The notes under the pieces were generated by a model that was not told where the DNA came from, made no database searches, and saw only the letters and a program-made list of their open reading frames with translations. Made by a program: the position numbers and the translations under genes. Below, in pieces: positions 50,667 to 60,512 of a DNA stretch of 64,000 nt (position 1 is its first letter; every line of letters begins with the position of its first letter). The stretch is from Desulfopila sp. IMCC35006 (GTDB taxonomy: Bacteria; Desulfobacterota; Desulfobulbia; Desulfobulbales; Desulfocapsaceae): contig NZ_SWCM01000001.1 of assembly GCF_005116645.1 (NCBI RefSeq), positions 1-64,000 on the forward strand. Reading direction: 5' to 3'.

Positions 50667-52409
50667 ATGAATACTAATACACTTACTATGCTATTGGGTT
50701 TATCTGTCAGTATCTGTCTCGTTGGTTTGATTATCAGATTAGCTATCTGGTTCTCCCAAGGCATACGTCCTTCCCTGTCCGCCCCCTCTTCCCCTCTCAG
50801 TGCCGTCAATCGAATAGGTGCTGCAACCCACGGAATACTCAGAGTAATTTTCAGTTCCAAAAGCCTTCTCGTGCTGAAATCTTTTTTTGTCGATCTCCTC
50901 TTTCAAAAACGCATTTTCGACAAGAGCTATCTCAGGTGGGCAGCCCATACCCTCATTTTCACGGGTTTTATCCTGCTGTTTTTCATGCATGCCCTTGGGT
51001 CGATTGTCTCCCAGGCCATCTTCAGTGATTATTACCCGACACTCAACCCCTTTCTCTTCTTGCGGGATTTTTTCGGGGTGATGGTACTTGTCGGCCTCGG
51101 CATCGCCATATACCGGAGAATATCTCTTAAACCGCAGCGAATGCGCACCTCTGCAGGCGACTGGGCAGCGATTGGTTTTATCGGGGTCATTATCCTCTCC
51201 GGCATGCTGCTCGAAGGTGCTAAAATATCGTCTTTTACCATATACCAGAACATGGTCGACGAATATGCCTCGCTCGATGAAGAAGAAGGAAGAGCCCTTG
51301 AAGCATTCTGGGTTCAGGAAAATGGAGTGGTTTCGCCCAATATTGCCGGGCCGATTGATCCGGAGTTGGTCGCCCGCGGCCGCGAGGTGAACTCGGATAG
51401 CTGCATTACCTGTCACGCCTCGAACAGAACCGCCTTTGCCAGCTTCGCCATGGCCACAATCACCCGACCGTTTGCGGCAGTGGTTGGAGATTTCAAGGCG
51501 ACCACCATGCTCTGGTATCTCCATATCATTGCCTGCCTGTCCTTTTTAGCCTGGCTGCCGTTCAGTAAAATGTTTCATATGTTAGCCGCCCCCGTCAGCC
51601 TTATCACGAAACGGGTAACCGGAGATGAAATAGACGAACCGGCGAATGTACTCACCGCACAGATGGTAGGGCTGTCCGCCTGCACCCATTGCGGAACCTG
51701 CTCCCTGGAATGTTCGTCGAACATGTTTTACGAAACATTCCAGAACGATTTCATTCTGCCATCCGAAAAGGTACAATATCTGAAAAAATTTGCCGCGGGT
51801 AAAGAGCGCGATCCCGCGATAATAAAGCGCATGCAGCAGGGACTTTATGTCTGCACCAGCTGCGATCGCTGCACCACGGTCTGCCCGTCGGGGATCAATC
51901 TGAAACAACTCTTTGTCAGCGCGCGTTACAGCCTGCTTGAATCGGGTACCCCCGAAACAACCATGCTCAGTCATTTCTCCTTTCCTCTGGCGTTGGCGCA
52001 GAATTTTGTCGACGACCACATAAAGGCCCTCAAAAAGGTGACTGATCTGTTTAAAAAGAACTTTCAGCATCTTGCCGATCTTTCGGCGCCACTCACTCTG
52101 GGCAAAACGACTGGACTCGAAAATAACACCTACAAGAGCTGCTACTCATGCCAGCGCTGCACCAACGTCTGTCCGGTGGTCAGAAGCTATGACAATCCGG
52201 TGGAAGCCCTGGGCATGCTGCCCCACCAGATCATGTTCAGCCTGGGTATCGGAAATACGGATCTGGCCATGGGGGCGCAGATGATCTGGAGTTGTTCCAC
52301 CTGTTATCTCTGCCAGGAACATTGTCCTAACCAGGTCCAGCTTTGTGATATTTTTTATAATCTCAAAAACAGTGCCATCAACAAAATGGAGGCTGCAGCG
52401 AGCTCATGA
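50667..52409 (+). CDS. Membrane cytochrome b/c-haem/double HdrC fusion protein
   Basis: A 580-residue protein. Five hydrophobic helices at about 6-28, 90-115, 130-150, 165-185 and 280-302 form a NarI/HdrE-like cytochrome b region. A CxxCH haem-c site (Cys246-His250) lies in the loop between helices 4 and 5. The C-terminus carries four [4Fe-4S] motifs in two HdrC-like units (Cys339-349, 396-406, 492-502, 543-553). With five helices and a cytoplasmic C-terminus, the CxxCH loop falls outside the membrane, as needed for haem c attachment. It is coupled to hdrB by a 4-base overlap (atga). It probably links quinone or periplasmic cytochromes to a cytoplasmic heterodisulfide-reductase-type reaction. 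Confidence 0.85.
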   Translation: MNTNTLTMLLGLSVSICLVGLIIRLAIWFSQGIRPSLSAPSSPLSAVNRIGAATHGILRVIFSSKSLLVLKSFFVDLLFQKRIFDKSYLRWAAHTLIFTGFILLFFMHALGSIVSQAIFSDYYPTLNPFLFLRDFFGVMVLVGLGIAIYRRISLKPQRMRTSAGDWAAIGFIGVIILSGMLLEGAKISSFTIYQNMVDEYASLDEEEGRALEAFWVQENGVVSPNIAGPIDPELVARGREVNSDSCITCHASNRTAFASFAMATITRPFAAVVGDFKATTMLWYLHIIACLSFLAWLPFSKMFHMLAAPVSLITKRVTGDEIDEPANVLTAQMVGLSACTHCGTCSLECSSNMFYETFQNDFILPSEKVQYLKKFAAGKERDPAIIKRMQQGLYVCTSCDRCTTVCPSGINLKQLFVSARYSLLESGTPETTMLSHFSFPLALAQNFVDDHIKALKKVTDLFKKNFQHLADLSAPLTLGKTTGLENNTYKSCYSCQRCTNVCPVVRSYDNPVEALGMLPHQIMFSLGIGNTDLAMGAQMIWSCSTCYLCQEHCPNQVQLCDIFYNLKNSAINKMEAAASS

Positions 52410-53338
52410 AATACGCATTTTTTCAGGGATGCAACATTCCAATCCGCATAAAGCAATATGCAACATCCACCGAAGCCGTACTCAATACATTCGGTGTAGA
52501 ACTGGAGGTCGTTCCTGACTTCAACTGCTGCGGTTATCCGGCACGAAATGTGGACGAGAAGGCATATCTCCTGCCTTCTGTCCGCAATATGGCTATTGCC
52601 GAAAAAATGGGCCTCGACATTGCGGTTATTTGTAACTGTTGTTTTGCCAGCCTGCAGAAAGCCAAAAGTGTCATGGCCGGCAACAGCAGCCTGCAAGATG
52701 AATTAAACGGCTTTCTTAGCAAAGAATCATTGCAGTACAGCGGTAAAGTGCAGATAAAACATTTCTTAACTGTCCTCTACGAAGATATCGGGATCGAACA
52801 AATTAAAAGCCGCCTGGTCAATCGAATCAAAGACCTGAACATCTCGGTCATTCACGGGTGTCATATTCTGCGCCCCCGAGAAATCACCTCCTTCGATGAC
52901 TCTTTTGTCCCGCGGATAACCGACGAACTTGTTCAGCTTACCGGAGTTACCAGTCTCGACTGGCGTGGTAAACTGGAATGTTGCGGTGCAGCCCTTGCCG
53001 GCATCAACACGGAGCTCTCACACAAACTGCTGCAAGAAAAAATCTCCGGTGCAGAGGCGGCCGGGGCCAATTACATTACCCCAGTCTGCTCCTATTGCCA
53101 TCTGCAATTTGACACAACCCAGAAAACTCTCCATGCGGCAGACCCGGCCGGCAAACTCCTGCCGGTGCTGCTCTACCCACAACTTCTCGGTCTCTGTCTC
53201 GGCATTGATGAGCAACTCCTGGGAATTCACCAGAACAGTACAATAGGAATAGAAGATATCCAGCACCTGAAGTCCCTTCTCGGTCCACCGGGAGAAGAGA
53301 AGAAAAAGGCCAAGAAAAAGGCCGCAGCTGCTGCCTGA
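52406..53338 (+). CDS. hdrB: HdrB-like CCG-domain protein
   Basis: A 310-residue protein with two CCG domains: Cys9, Cys41-42 (NCCGYP), Cys76-79 (CNCC), then Cys152, Cys192-193 (ECCGAAL), Cys228 and Cys231 (CSYC). HdrB carries the unusual non-cubane clusters for heterodisulfide reduction in methanogens; here the substrate is unknown. The C-terminus is a lysine/alanine tail (KKKAKKKAAAAA). Overlaps the upstream fusion gene and ends before a strong terminator. Confidence 0.9.
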   Translation: MKYAFFQGCNIPIRIKQYATSTEAVLNTFGVELEVVPDFNCCGYPARNVDEKAYLLPSVRNMAIAEKMGLDIAVICNCCFASLQKAKSVMAGNSSLQDELNGFLSKESLQYSGKVQIKHFLTVLYEDIGIEQIKSRLVNRIKDLNISVIHGCHILRPREITSFDDSFVPRITDELVQLTGVTSLDWRGKLECCGAALAGINTELSHKLLQEKISGAEAAGANYITPVCSYCHLQFDTTQKTLHAADPAGKLLPVLLYPQLLGLCLGIDEQLLGIHQNSTIGIEDIQHLKSLLGPPGEEKKKAKKKAAAAA

Positions 53339-53372
53339 CCAAACATCTTCTCCACCTGCAGTTTCTATCACC

Positions 53373-53422
53373 AACCACCTCTCTGATTCATAGCGTGACG
53401 AGGTGGTTTTTTCTTTTTTTTT
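53373..53422 (+). terminator. Terminator after hdrB
   Basis: A 9-bp stem (aaccacctc/gaggtggtt, arms 53373-53381 and 53400-53408) followed by a long T tract with one C. Confidence 0.88.
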
Positions 53423-53524
53423 CTCTGAAAATGTTTACTATTACCCGGGAGTTAAAATAAAGGTCTAATGTAGCCCACTACAAGTAAATTTTTATTTGCT
53501 TGGTACTTTTATCTGGAGATTTGT

Positions 53525-54286
53525 ATGAGCAAGATTATCGCATTTGCTGGAAAAGGCGGCGTCGGCAAAACCACCGTTGCATCACTGGTTGTTCGTTACC
53601 TCGGTGCGGCGGGGAAAGCACCAATTCTCGCCGTCGATGCCGATCCAAACAGCAATCTCGGAGAAACGATGGGATTGGAAGTCCCCAGCACTATTGGAGA
53701 TATTCGTGAAAACTACATGAGAGACCCGCAGGGAATTCCCTCCGGAATGGATAAGGTGAACTATCTTGAACTTCTGATCGAGCAGGCGCTTATCGAAAGA
53801 CCTCAATTCGATCTTCTGGTTATGGGACGGCAGGAAGGACAGGGCTGTTATTGCATGGTCAATAACATCCTTAATAATTTCACCGACAAATTGAGTGCCC
53901 ATTATAAATATATGGTCGTCGACAACGAAGCCGGTATGGAGCACCTGAGCCGACGCACCAGCGGCGAGGTGGACATGCTGTATCTCGTCACCGACTACTC
54001 CCTGCGAGGGTTGCGGGCAGTTCGGAGAATAAACGACATGCTGCAAAGCTTAAAGCTCGATGTCAAGAATACTGCAATTATCGTCACCCGGGGTCCGGAA
54101 AAACTCGGGGATGCTTTTCTCGCTGAAGTTGCCGAGATAGGACTGCCCGTCGCCGCCGTCATTCCCAATGATCCGGCACTGCTTGAATTTGATATGGAAC
54201 GTCGATCCCTGCTGGAATTGCCCGATACTGCTCTCTCTGTCGCCGCAGTGCAGGAATTGATGGAACAACATTGTCCTGTCATGTGA
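53525..54286 (+). CDS. cooC: CooC/AcsF-type nickel-insertion ATPase
   Basis: A MinD-like ATPase of 253 residues that loads nickel into CO dehydrogenase/acetyl-CoA synthase. The deviant Walker A GKGGVGKTT is at 9-17. VDADPNSNLG and DNEAGMEHLSRRT are typical of the CooC family, and GCYCMVNN has the CxC pair that binds nickel between two subunits. It stands between terminators (53373 and 54308), so it is its own transcript. ctggag precedes the start. Confidence 0.93.
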   Translation: MSKIIAFAGKGGVGKTTVASLVVRYLGAAGKAPILAVDADPNSNLGETMGLEVPSTIGDIRENYMRDPQGIPSGMDKVNYLELLIEQALIERPQFDLLVMGRQEGQGCYCMVNNILNNFTDKLSAHYKYMVVDNEAGMEHLSRRTSGEVDMLYLVTDYSLRGLRAVRRINDMLQSLKLDVKNTAIIVTRGPEKLGDAFLAEVAEIGLPVAAVIPNDPALLEFDMERRSLLELPDTALSVAAVQELMEQHCPVM

Positions 54287-54307
54287 TATTTTCCTGCTTC
54301 TTCGTGG

Positions 54308-54346
54308 AAGGGAAATATGGCGTCCGCTGTATTTCCCTTTTTTTTT
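54308..54346 (+). terminator. Terminator after cooC
   Basis: A 10-bp stem (aagggaaata/tatttccctt, arms 54308-54317 and 54330-54339) with a T run of seven to nine. Confidence 0.88.
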
Positions 54347-54361
54347 CTAAAAAATCAATTC

Positions 54362-54390
54362 TTGACCTAGGTCAAAGGCATTTCCATAGT
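54362..54390 (+). promoter_or_regulatory. Promoter with HcpR-like operator
   Basis: The palindrome ttgacctaggtcaa (54362-54375) overlaps a -35 box ttgacc; a -10 box catagt follows after 17 bases. The palindrome fits the published HcpR motif of Desulfovibrio-type bacteria (ATTTGACCnnGGTCAAAT) in its core TTGACC-N2-GGTCAA. This suggests control of the next gene by a CRP/FNR-family HcpR regulator tied to nitrosative stress. The motif is from memory. Confidence 0.55.
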
Positions 54391-54475
54391 ATCCAGGTAC
54401 ACTTTTTCCATCAGAAACTTTTACGTGGGGAAACTGCGAGCGACGGTTGGCAACAAAAGTTAAAGGAGAGTTGGT

Positions 54476-55141
54476 ATGAAATGCCCGGGCCAGGATACGA
54501 AATACTGGAAAGATGATGCAATATTTGAAGTTGCTTGTCCCAAATGCGGTACGGCGATTGAATTTTATAAAGATGACACCACCAGAAAATGCGGACATTG
54601 CGACCATCGCCTGGTCAATCCGAAGATGGATTTCGGTTGTGCATCCTATTGCCAGTTTGCCGAACAGTGCATGGGCACCCTGCCTGAAGAATTTATGGGA
54701 TCGCGAGAAGATCTTTTGAAGGATAAAGTCGCCGTGGCTATGAAACGGTTCTTCCAGACTGATTTTAAAAGCATCCGTAAAGCCACCAGCGCTGCCAGGC
54801 ACGCAGAGAATATCGGAAAAGCAGAAGGTGGAAATCTTGCGGTCATTCTCTGTGTTGTCTATCTCCACGGTACAGGATTAGAAAATGCTCGTGCTATCCT
54901 GCATCAGGTCGGGGCGAGCGAACCCCTGATCCAGGAGATCTGCCAGATTCTGGGAACCCAGACCGAACTGGCCCAGGATGCACCATTAACCGCCAGAATT
55001 GTTCACGACGCAGTCATGCTGCAACAACTCCAGAACGACCTTAAGAAGGGACGTATTGCCGTCGAAACCGCACAGAAACAGCTCCAGGAAAAACTGTACA
55101 CCCAGGCAGCCAGGACCATTGCTGTGGACTGCATCCAATAA
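54476..55141 (+). CDS. Zinc-ribbon/HD-like protein
   Basis: A 221-residue protein. An N-terminal zinc ribbon (CPKCGT...CGHCDHR, Cys21 to Cys42) precedes CASYCQFAEQC at about 55-65. The middle resembles an HD-domain protein often found in Wood-Ljungdahl gene clusters (AARHAENIGKAEGGNLAVIL), but the second conserved His-Asp reads YLHGTG, so catalysis is doubtful. ggag is 8 bases upstream. The promoter upstream carries an HcpR-like site. Function unknown; links to C1 enzymes are inferred from location. Confidence 0.65.
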   Translation: MKCPGQDTKYWKDDAIFEVACPKCGTAIEFYKDDTTRKCGHCDHRLVNPKMDFGCASYCQFAEQCMGTLPEEFMGSREDLLKDKVAVAMKRFFQTDFKSIRKATSAARHAENIGKAEGGNLAVILCVVYLHGTGLENARAILHQVGASEPLIQEICQILGTQTELAQDAPLTARIVHDAVMLQQLQNDLKKGRIAVETAQKQLQEKLYTQAARTIAVDCIQ

Positions 55142-55427
55142 AGATCTCACCTCCCCCTCCTGGGCATTCCAACCGGCATCAACAGCAGATGCCTGTTCCA
55201 TAAGATACTTGCAAAGTCTCCTGGCTGAACTGTAAAGGATTGTCGCAGACAACTGCAGCAATCTTTTGCAGCTGCATGCGTTTTCCACCGGTACTTTTTT
55301 ATCAACGCCTTGTCTCTTCCCGCTATTTAAGATATTATCAGAATATATCTTGATAAGTTAAATGGGCAGAGAAGAGATCCGCCGCAACACCTGACTTACA
55401 TTCACCTCCATATTTTCAAAGGTGGCC

Positions 55428-56810
55428 ATGGCCTCAGTATTAATTGTTGACGATGAACGCAGCATGCGTGATTTCCTGAAAATTCTTCTTGAAAAAGAAG
55501 GCCATCAGGTGACAACTGCGGACAGTGGCACGCGTGCTCTGGAAACGTTAAGCAAACTGGCAGTGGATGTCATTGTCAGTGATATCCGCATGCCCGGCAT
55601 GACCGGCATCGAACTGCTGGAAACGGTCAAGGAACACACACCTGAGTTGCCGGTAATTATGATTACGGCCTTCGCCTCGCCCGACGATGCGGTGCTGGCC
55701 ATGAAAAACGGGGCCTTTGACTACATCAGCAAGCCTTTCAATGTCGATGAAATTAAATCCGTCATCGAGTCGGCAACAAATAAAAACCTCAGCACCCAAA
55801 AAAACCAGGAACTCAGCACAACATTTCCAGAAATTATCGGCAAGAGTCGGGAAATGTTGAAGATATTTGACATGATCAGACGGGTTGCGCCCACGCCGGC
55901 CAATGTGCTTATCTATGGCGAGTCGGGAACCGGTAAAGAACTTGTCGCCCAGGCCATCCACGAGCACAGTAAAGTGGCCTCGCAGAATTTTGTCCCTATA
56001 ACCTGCAGCGCCATCCCTGAAGATCTGATGGAGAGCGAACTGTTCGGCCATGTAAAAGGAGCTTTCACCGGCGCCATTAACGATAAATCCGGTCTTTTTA
56101 ACGAAGCGGATAACGGCACGGCTTTTCTTGATGAAATCGGGGAATTGACACCCATAATTCAGACAAAACTCTTGCGCGTGCTGCAGGAAAGGGAAATTAA
56201 ACCGGTGGGCGGAACCCGGACAAAAAGCATCAATGTCCGCATCATTGCCGCGACCAACAAAATTCTTGAAGATGAAATCAGAGCCGGCAGGTTCAGGGAG
56301 GATCTCTTTTACCGACTGGCGGTTGTTCCCCTGCGTGTGCCATCTCTCCGGGAAAGAAAAGACGACGTCCCGCTTCTGGTCGACCATTTTCTCAAAAAGT
56401 ATTCCCGCCGTCTGGGCAAACAAATTCAGGAGATGTCCTCGTATGCCATGCAGGTGCTGATGAATTACAATTTTCCAGGGAACGTCCGTGAACTGGAAAA
56501 TATCATTGAACGTGGCGTGGCTCTGGAGAACTCCAATATAATTCTTCCGGAAAGTCTGTCCTTTGCAGGCGGCATGAAGCAATCGCAATCGGAAACTCCT
56601 CTGCATCCCGCCAATTCTCTTATGCAGGCAGCCGAAAGTGAAGAAGAGCTGTATGATCTCGGCATTGAAAGAGTTATCGCCAATCTCGAGAAACGCCTTA
56701 TTTCCCACACCCTCACCAAAACCAACAATTCGAAGATGAAGGCAGCAGAAATGCTGCAGATCAGTTTTCGATCGCTGCGCTATAAAGTAAAAAAATATGG
56801 TTTAAGCTGA
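55428..56810 (+). CDS. NtrC-family sigma-54 response regulator (PilR-like)
   Basis: About 460 residues. A receiver domain (IVDDERSMRDF, phosphorylation Asp in VIVSDIRMPG) is followed by the AAA+ sigma-54 activation domain (GESGTGKELVA, GAFTGAINDKSG, DEIGEL) and a Fis-type helix-turn-helix (MKAAEMLQISFRSLRYKVKKY read as AAEMLQISFRSLRYK). The ATG at 55428 is chosen; GTG at 55422 is an alternative. The partner kinase follows 5 bases later. The pair resembles PilR/PilS. Confidence 0.93.
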   Translation: MASVLIVDDERSMRDFLKILLEKEGHQVTTADSGTRALETLSKLAVDVIVSDIRMPGMTGIELLETVKEHTPELPVIMITAFASPDDAVLAMKNGAFDYISKPFNVDEIKSVIESATNKNLSTQKNQELSTTFPEIIGKSREMLKIFDMIRRVAPTPANVLIYGESGTGKELVAQAIHEHSKVASQNFVPITCSAIPEDLMESELFGHVKGAFTGAINDKSGLFNEADNGTAFLDEIGELTPIIQTKLLRVLQEREIKPVGGTRTKSINVRIIAATNKILEDEIRAGRFREDLFYRLAVVPLRVPSLRERKDDVPLLVDHFLKKYSRRLGKQIQEMSSYAMQVLMNYNFPGNVRELENIIERGVALENSNIILPESLSFAGGMKQSQSETPLHPANSLMQAAESEEELYDLGIERVIANLEKRLISHTLTKTNNSKMKAAEMLQISFRSLRYKVKKYGLS

Positions 56811-56815
56811 TTCCT

Positions 56816-58519
56816 ATGGATTTTTCCACTCTGTTAGACCGCGCCAGAAATACCATCAGTACCAATCAATTGCTCAGAAACCAGCTGCTCTGGATGCTGC
56901 TGCTGCGGATAATCTTATATACGTCGCTGATGGCTCTGAGTTATATGTTTACAGGTACTCAGATAGAGATCATCGTTCTGCCTGCGAATCTATTTATTCT
57001 GCTCCTGCTGGTCGTGTACCTGACCACAATTGTTTCGGCTTTCTGGCTCCTTATTTATCAAGGCAGCCTGCGTAAGTTTGGCTTTATCCAGACCCTCATC
57101 GATACCGGATTCGCCGCGCTGCTCGTCTTTTTTTCCGGTTCTTCGAGTTCGATTTTCAGCTCTGTATTCTTTTTCCCTATTGTCGCCGGAGGACTGATTC
57201 TGCCAAGAAAAGGAGGGCTTATTGCTGCAGCTGCTGCCACACTTTTGTTCGGGGCAATCCTCTTTCTGGAGAGATACGGGTTGTATCCCGCATATCTCGT
57301 CGAATACCTGCAGCACTCGACGTCCTCTCCCTTGGTAATCCTCAACAGTTTTTCAGTACACGGCCTGACATTTTTCCTGGCGGCAATATTGAGTGCCTTA
57401 TTCGGCAAGCGTCTTCTTAAAACCGAGCATGCGCTGAGTGATTCGTTGAAAAATTTCGATCGACTGGCCATTCTCTACAAACAGATATTCGACAATATTT
57501 CCACGGGAATAGTCACTATTGACGGACAGGGAATCATCACCTCCGCCAATGCTGCCGTCGAAAAAATAATTGGCAGCAGTAACAGTCCGCTGACGCTTAT
57601 CGGACAAAACCTGGCTGACATTTTTCCGCGAATCGAATTGACCAGGGAAAACCAGAGACTGACAACCGATTTTCAAAAAGATGATGGCTGTACCGTTCGC
57701 ATAGGCTATGCCCATATGGTCATCCAGGGAACCGAGAAAGAACAACTGGCCGCAGAACCGCCGCATAAGATTATAACCCTGCGAGATATCAGTGATATAG
57801 AAAAGCTGGAACAGCAGGTTCGACAAACAGAAAAACTTGCGGCGATTGGGATGATGAGCGCCAGTATCGCCCATGATTTTCGCAATCCACTCACCGCTAT
57901 ATCCGGATCGGCCCAGGTTTTGGCGAAAGAATTTTCGGCTGAGGGGGCGAAGAGTTATGCAAATTTTCAACTCACGAATATCATTCAAAGGGAGTCAAAT
58001 CGGCTGATCACCACCATTGCAGATTTCTTGCGTTTTTCACGGCCGGAACATTGTCACTGCAACTGGTTTTCGCTCCGCAGTTGCCTTGATGAAGTCATGC
58101 AGGTCCTGCGAGCCGACCCAGCCTGGCCGAATTCGGCAAAAATCATTCTCGATTTCAAGGGAACCGTAGATATATGGGCAGACGAAAAACAAATGTTTAC
58201 TGTTTTTAACCATCTTATCCAAAATGGTCTGGCTTTCTGCCCGGAAGGGAAACAGCGTATCGTCGTGACAGCCAATGAAGTGAGAACAACGGACGACCAA
58301 GAGGCCATTGAAATCTCAATTAAAGATAACGGACCCGGACTGGATGAAAGCAAAAAAGGCCAGATATTCGAGCCATTTTTCACTACTCGTGCCGACGGAA
58401 CCGGGCTGGGACTGGCTATTGTAAAGCAGACCATTGAAGAACATCACGGCACCCTGACGGTGCAAAATGGTGCCGCAGGGGGAGCAATATTCACGCTTCA
58501 GCTGCCTCTGCCACAATAG
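56816..58519 (+). CDS. Membrane sensor histidine kinase (PilS-like)
   Basis: A 567-residue kinase with about six hydrophobic helices in residues 25-195, a PAS domain at about 220-320 (FDNISTGIVTIDGQGIITSANAA read as FDNISTGIV and GIITSANAAV), the H-box SASIAHDFRNPLTAI near 358, and ATPase motifs KDNGPGLDES and GTGLGLAIV. It is the cognate kinase of the response regulator before it. The PilS-like membrane domain could sense pilin or another membrane signal. Confidence 0.9.
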   Translation: MDFSTLLDRARNTISTNQLLRNQLLWMLLLRIILYTSLMALSYMFTGTQIEIIVLPANLFILLLLVVYLTTIVSAFWLLIYQGSLRKFGFIQTLIDTGFAALLVFFSGSSSSIFSSVFFFPIVAGGLILPRKGGLIAAAAATLLFGAILFLERYGLYPAYLVEYLQHSTSSPLVILNSFSVHGLTFFLAAILSALFGKRLLKTEHALSDSLKNFDRLAILYKQIFDNISTGIVTIDGQGIITSANAAVEKIIGSSNSPLTLIGQNLADIFPRIELTRENQRLTTDFQKDDGCTVRIGYAHMVIQGTEKEQLAAEPPHKIITLRDISDIEKLEQQVRQTEKLAAIGMMSASIAHDFRNPLTAISGSAQVLAKEFSAEGAKSYANFQLTNIIQRESNRLITTIADFLRFSRPEHCHCNWFSLRSCLDEVMQVLRADPAWPNSAKIILDFKGTVDIWADEKQMFTVFNHLIQNGLAFCPEGKQRIVVTANEVRTTDDQEAIEISIKDNGPGLDESKKGQIFEPFFTTRADGTGLGLAIVKQTIEEHHGTLTVQNGAAGGAIFTLQLPLPQ

Positions 58520-58571
58520 GGGGAGATGCGACAGCACGCAACGGCAAAATTGCTGGTAAAAAGGCGGTTTG

Positions 58572-59210
58572 TTAATTTATCTTTCTTGCCGCAACCTGCA
58601 GAAATGGAGCGTCATCGCCAATCCTGAACTGTTCACTCTTGATATAAATCCTGCCGGTTCCCTCTGGATCGACGGCCATAATTTTACCGCCAATCCAGAC
58701 TTTCTGGCCGGTTTTCAAGTCATGAAGCTCCGGGTAAAGACGCAGGTCTATCTCACTTTCGATGACCACGCCGAAACCATTTTCCGACACATCCAGGACT
58801 ATACTCCTTCGTCCGTCTTGGGTTTCCCGGATGGTAAAAAAGTATGCCGGCCACAACACCGGCATCTGCTTTATTTTCTCATCGATTACATCCGCCTTCA
58901 AATGCTCCATCGATGCCAATTTCTGCAGGAGTTCTTCAGGAGACGGCTTGAGAAAATACGCGGTGGTTTCTGGAGCTGCAGCCCTCCCGGGTTGCGCTTC
59001 CTTTGGCCCTTTTTCCCGCCGGCTGGTTTTCAGTTCAACACTTACTGATCCGGCCGCAGTTGGCTGAGGTTCTTTGTCCTGCTTGTTACTCTTCTGCAGA
59101 TACATTCCGCCTCCTATAAAAATAACGAAGGCGATCCCCAGTCCAGCAAGAGCAAATCTCTCTTTATATTTTTTGATGAATTGTATTAAAGAAAGAAGTT
59201 TGTTACGCAT
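58572..59210 (-). CDS. Unrecognised membrane-anchored protein
   Basis: A 212-residue protein. A single hydrophobic helix at about 19-38 follows a basic N-terminus. A charged Pro/Ala-rich stretch comes next, then a C-terminal beta-rich domain of about 120 residues with RRSIVLDVSENGFGVV and KTGQKVWIGGKI; this may be PilZ- or OB-like. It ends 3 bases before murA begins in the same direction (murA ends at 59213). Not recognised. Confidence 0.6.
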   Translation of the reverse strand: MRNKLLSLIQFIKKYKERFALAGLGIAFVIFIGGGMYLQKSNKQDKEPQPTAAGSVSVELKTSRREKGPKEAQPGRAAAPETTAYFLKPSPEELLQKLASMEHLKADVIDEKIKQMPVLWPAYFFTIRETQDGRRSIVLDVSENGFGVVIESEIDLRLYPELHDLKTGQKVWIGGKIMAVDPEGTGRIYIKSEQFRIGDDAPFLQVAARKIN

Positions 59211-59212
59211 TT

Positions 59213-60493
59213 CTATTCCTGTTCTTTCCAGACTTTTGCCCCCAGGCCGGTAAGTTTGTCAACCAGGTCTTCATAGCCGCGCTCCAGATGATAAATACGG
59301 GAAATTTCTGTTCGGCCAGAAGCGGCAAGACCGGCAATAACCAGGGAAGAACTGGCACGAAGGTCGGTCGCCATCACCGGTGCACCTTTCATACCGTCTA
59401 TTCCTCCACCGGTGACAACGGCAAAGTGTCCATCAACCCTGATCCGTGCTCCCATACGATGCAGCTCGGCCACGTGCATAAACCGGTTTTCGAAAATCGT
59501 TTCATTAATAACGCAGGTGTCTGAACTGAGTGTCATAAGGGCCATGAATTGCGCCTGCAGATCTGTCGGATATCCCGGATATGGCATGGTCTTTATATCA
59601 ACATTGCCGATGACCCGCCGCTTATCCGCTCTCTCAGGCCAGCCAACGGCAATGGTTGTCTCGGTTTCGGTAATTATCAGGCCGACAGCCCGAAGTTTTT
59701 CCAGAAGCGATGGCAGGTGAGCAGGGTTACAATTGGTTACCGTACCGGTGCCTCCGGTCGCTGCAATGGCAATAAGATAGGTGCCCGTTTCAATTCGATC
59801 CGGAATTATTGAACAATCGGCAGGAATGAGATTTTTCACACCATGAATCGTCAGCCTGTCAGTGTCTTTTCCCTCAATCCTTGCTCCCATACCGTTGAGC
59901 ATATCGATAAGATTACCGATCTCCGGCTCTCGTGCGGCATTTTTTAAAACCGTGGTGCCTTCAGCCAACACCGCAGCCATGAGAAGATTCTCGGTACCGG
60001 TCACCGAAGGGACATCAAAGTAAATGACATTACCGCGCAGGGGGCCGTCTATTCTGGCATCGACATAGCCACCTTCCAGGGTGCAGGTCACTCCAAGACG
60101 CTCAAGGCCCATAATATGAAAATTGATAGGTCGAGCGCCGATTGCACAGCCCCCGGGCAGGGAAACCTTGGCTCTGCCAAACCTGGCCATCAGCGGCCCC
60201 AGAACAAGCACCGACGCCCGCATCGTTTTTACCAGGTCATACGGTGCTTCAGTATGATCAAGGTGGGTGGTGTCCAACATCAGAACGTCACCGGTTCTCT
60301 CACTCTTCACCCCGAAATTTTCCATGAGACGGACGAAAGTACGAGTATCCCGCAAATTAGGCATATTGCGCAGAAAATGTCTTCCGGGAGCGAGTAATGT
60401 AGCAGCCATAAGCGGCAAGGCTGCATTTTTGGCACCACTTATTTTTACTTCGCCATACAGTGGTTTTCCGCCTTCAATAATTAGTTTTTCCAT
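59213..60493 (-). CDS. murA: UDP-N-acetylglucosamine 1-carboxyvinyltransferase MurA
   Basis: First committed enzyme of peptidoglycan synthesis, 426 residues, in family length. The N-terminus [20 protein letters not shown] contains the conserved Lys-Asn pair (read as [12 protein letters not shown]). The Cys loop [12 protein letters not shown] has the catalytic Cys. Other blocks are [11 protein letters not shown] and [13 protein letters not shown] (read as YPTDLQAQF). It is part of the block rho-rpmE-prfA-prmC-murA. Confidence 0.97.
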   Translation of the reverse strand: MEKLIIEGGKPLYGEVKISGAKNAALPLMAATLLAPGRHFLRNMPNLRDTRTFVRLMENFGVKSERTGDVLMLDTTHLDHTEAPYDLVKTMRASVLVLGPLMARFGRAKVSLPGGCAIGARPINFHIMGLERLGVTCTLEGGYVDARIDGPLRGNVIYFDVPSVTGTENLLMAAVLAEGTTVLKNAAREPEIGNLIDMLNGMGARIEGKDTDRLTIHGVKNLIPADCSIIPDRIETGTYLIAIAATGGTGTVTNCNPAHLPSLLEKLRAVGLIITETETTIAVGWPERADKRRVIGNVDIKTMPYPGYPTDLQAQFMALMTLSSDTCVINETIFENRFMHVAELHRMGARIRVDGHFAVVTGGGIDGMKGAPVMATDLRASSSLVIAGLAASGRTEISRIYHLERGYEDLVDKLTGLGAKVWKEQE

Positions 60494-60512
60494 TGTCTAC
60501 AACCAACTCCTG

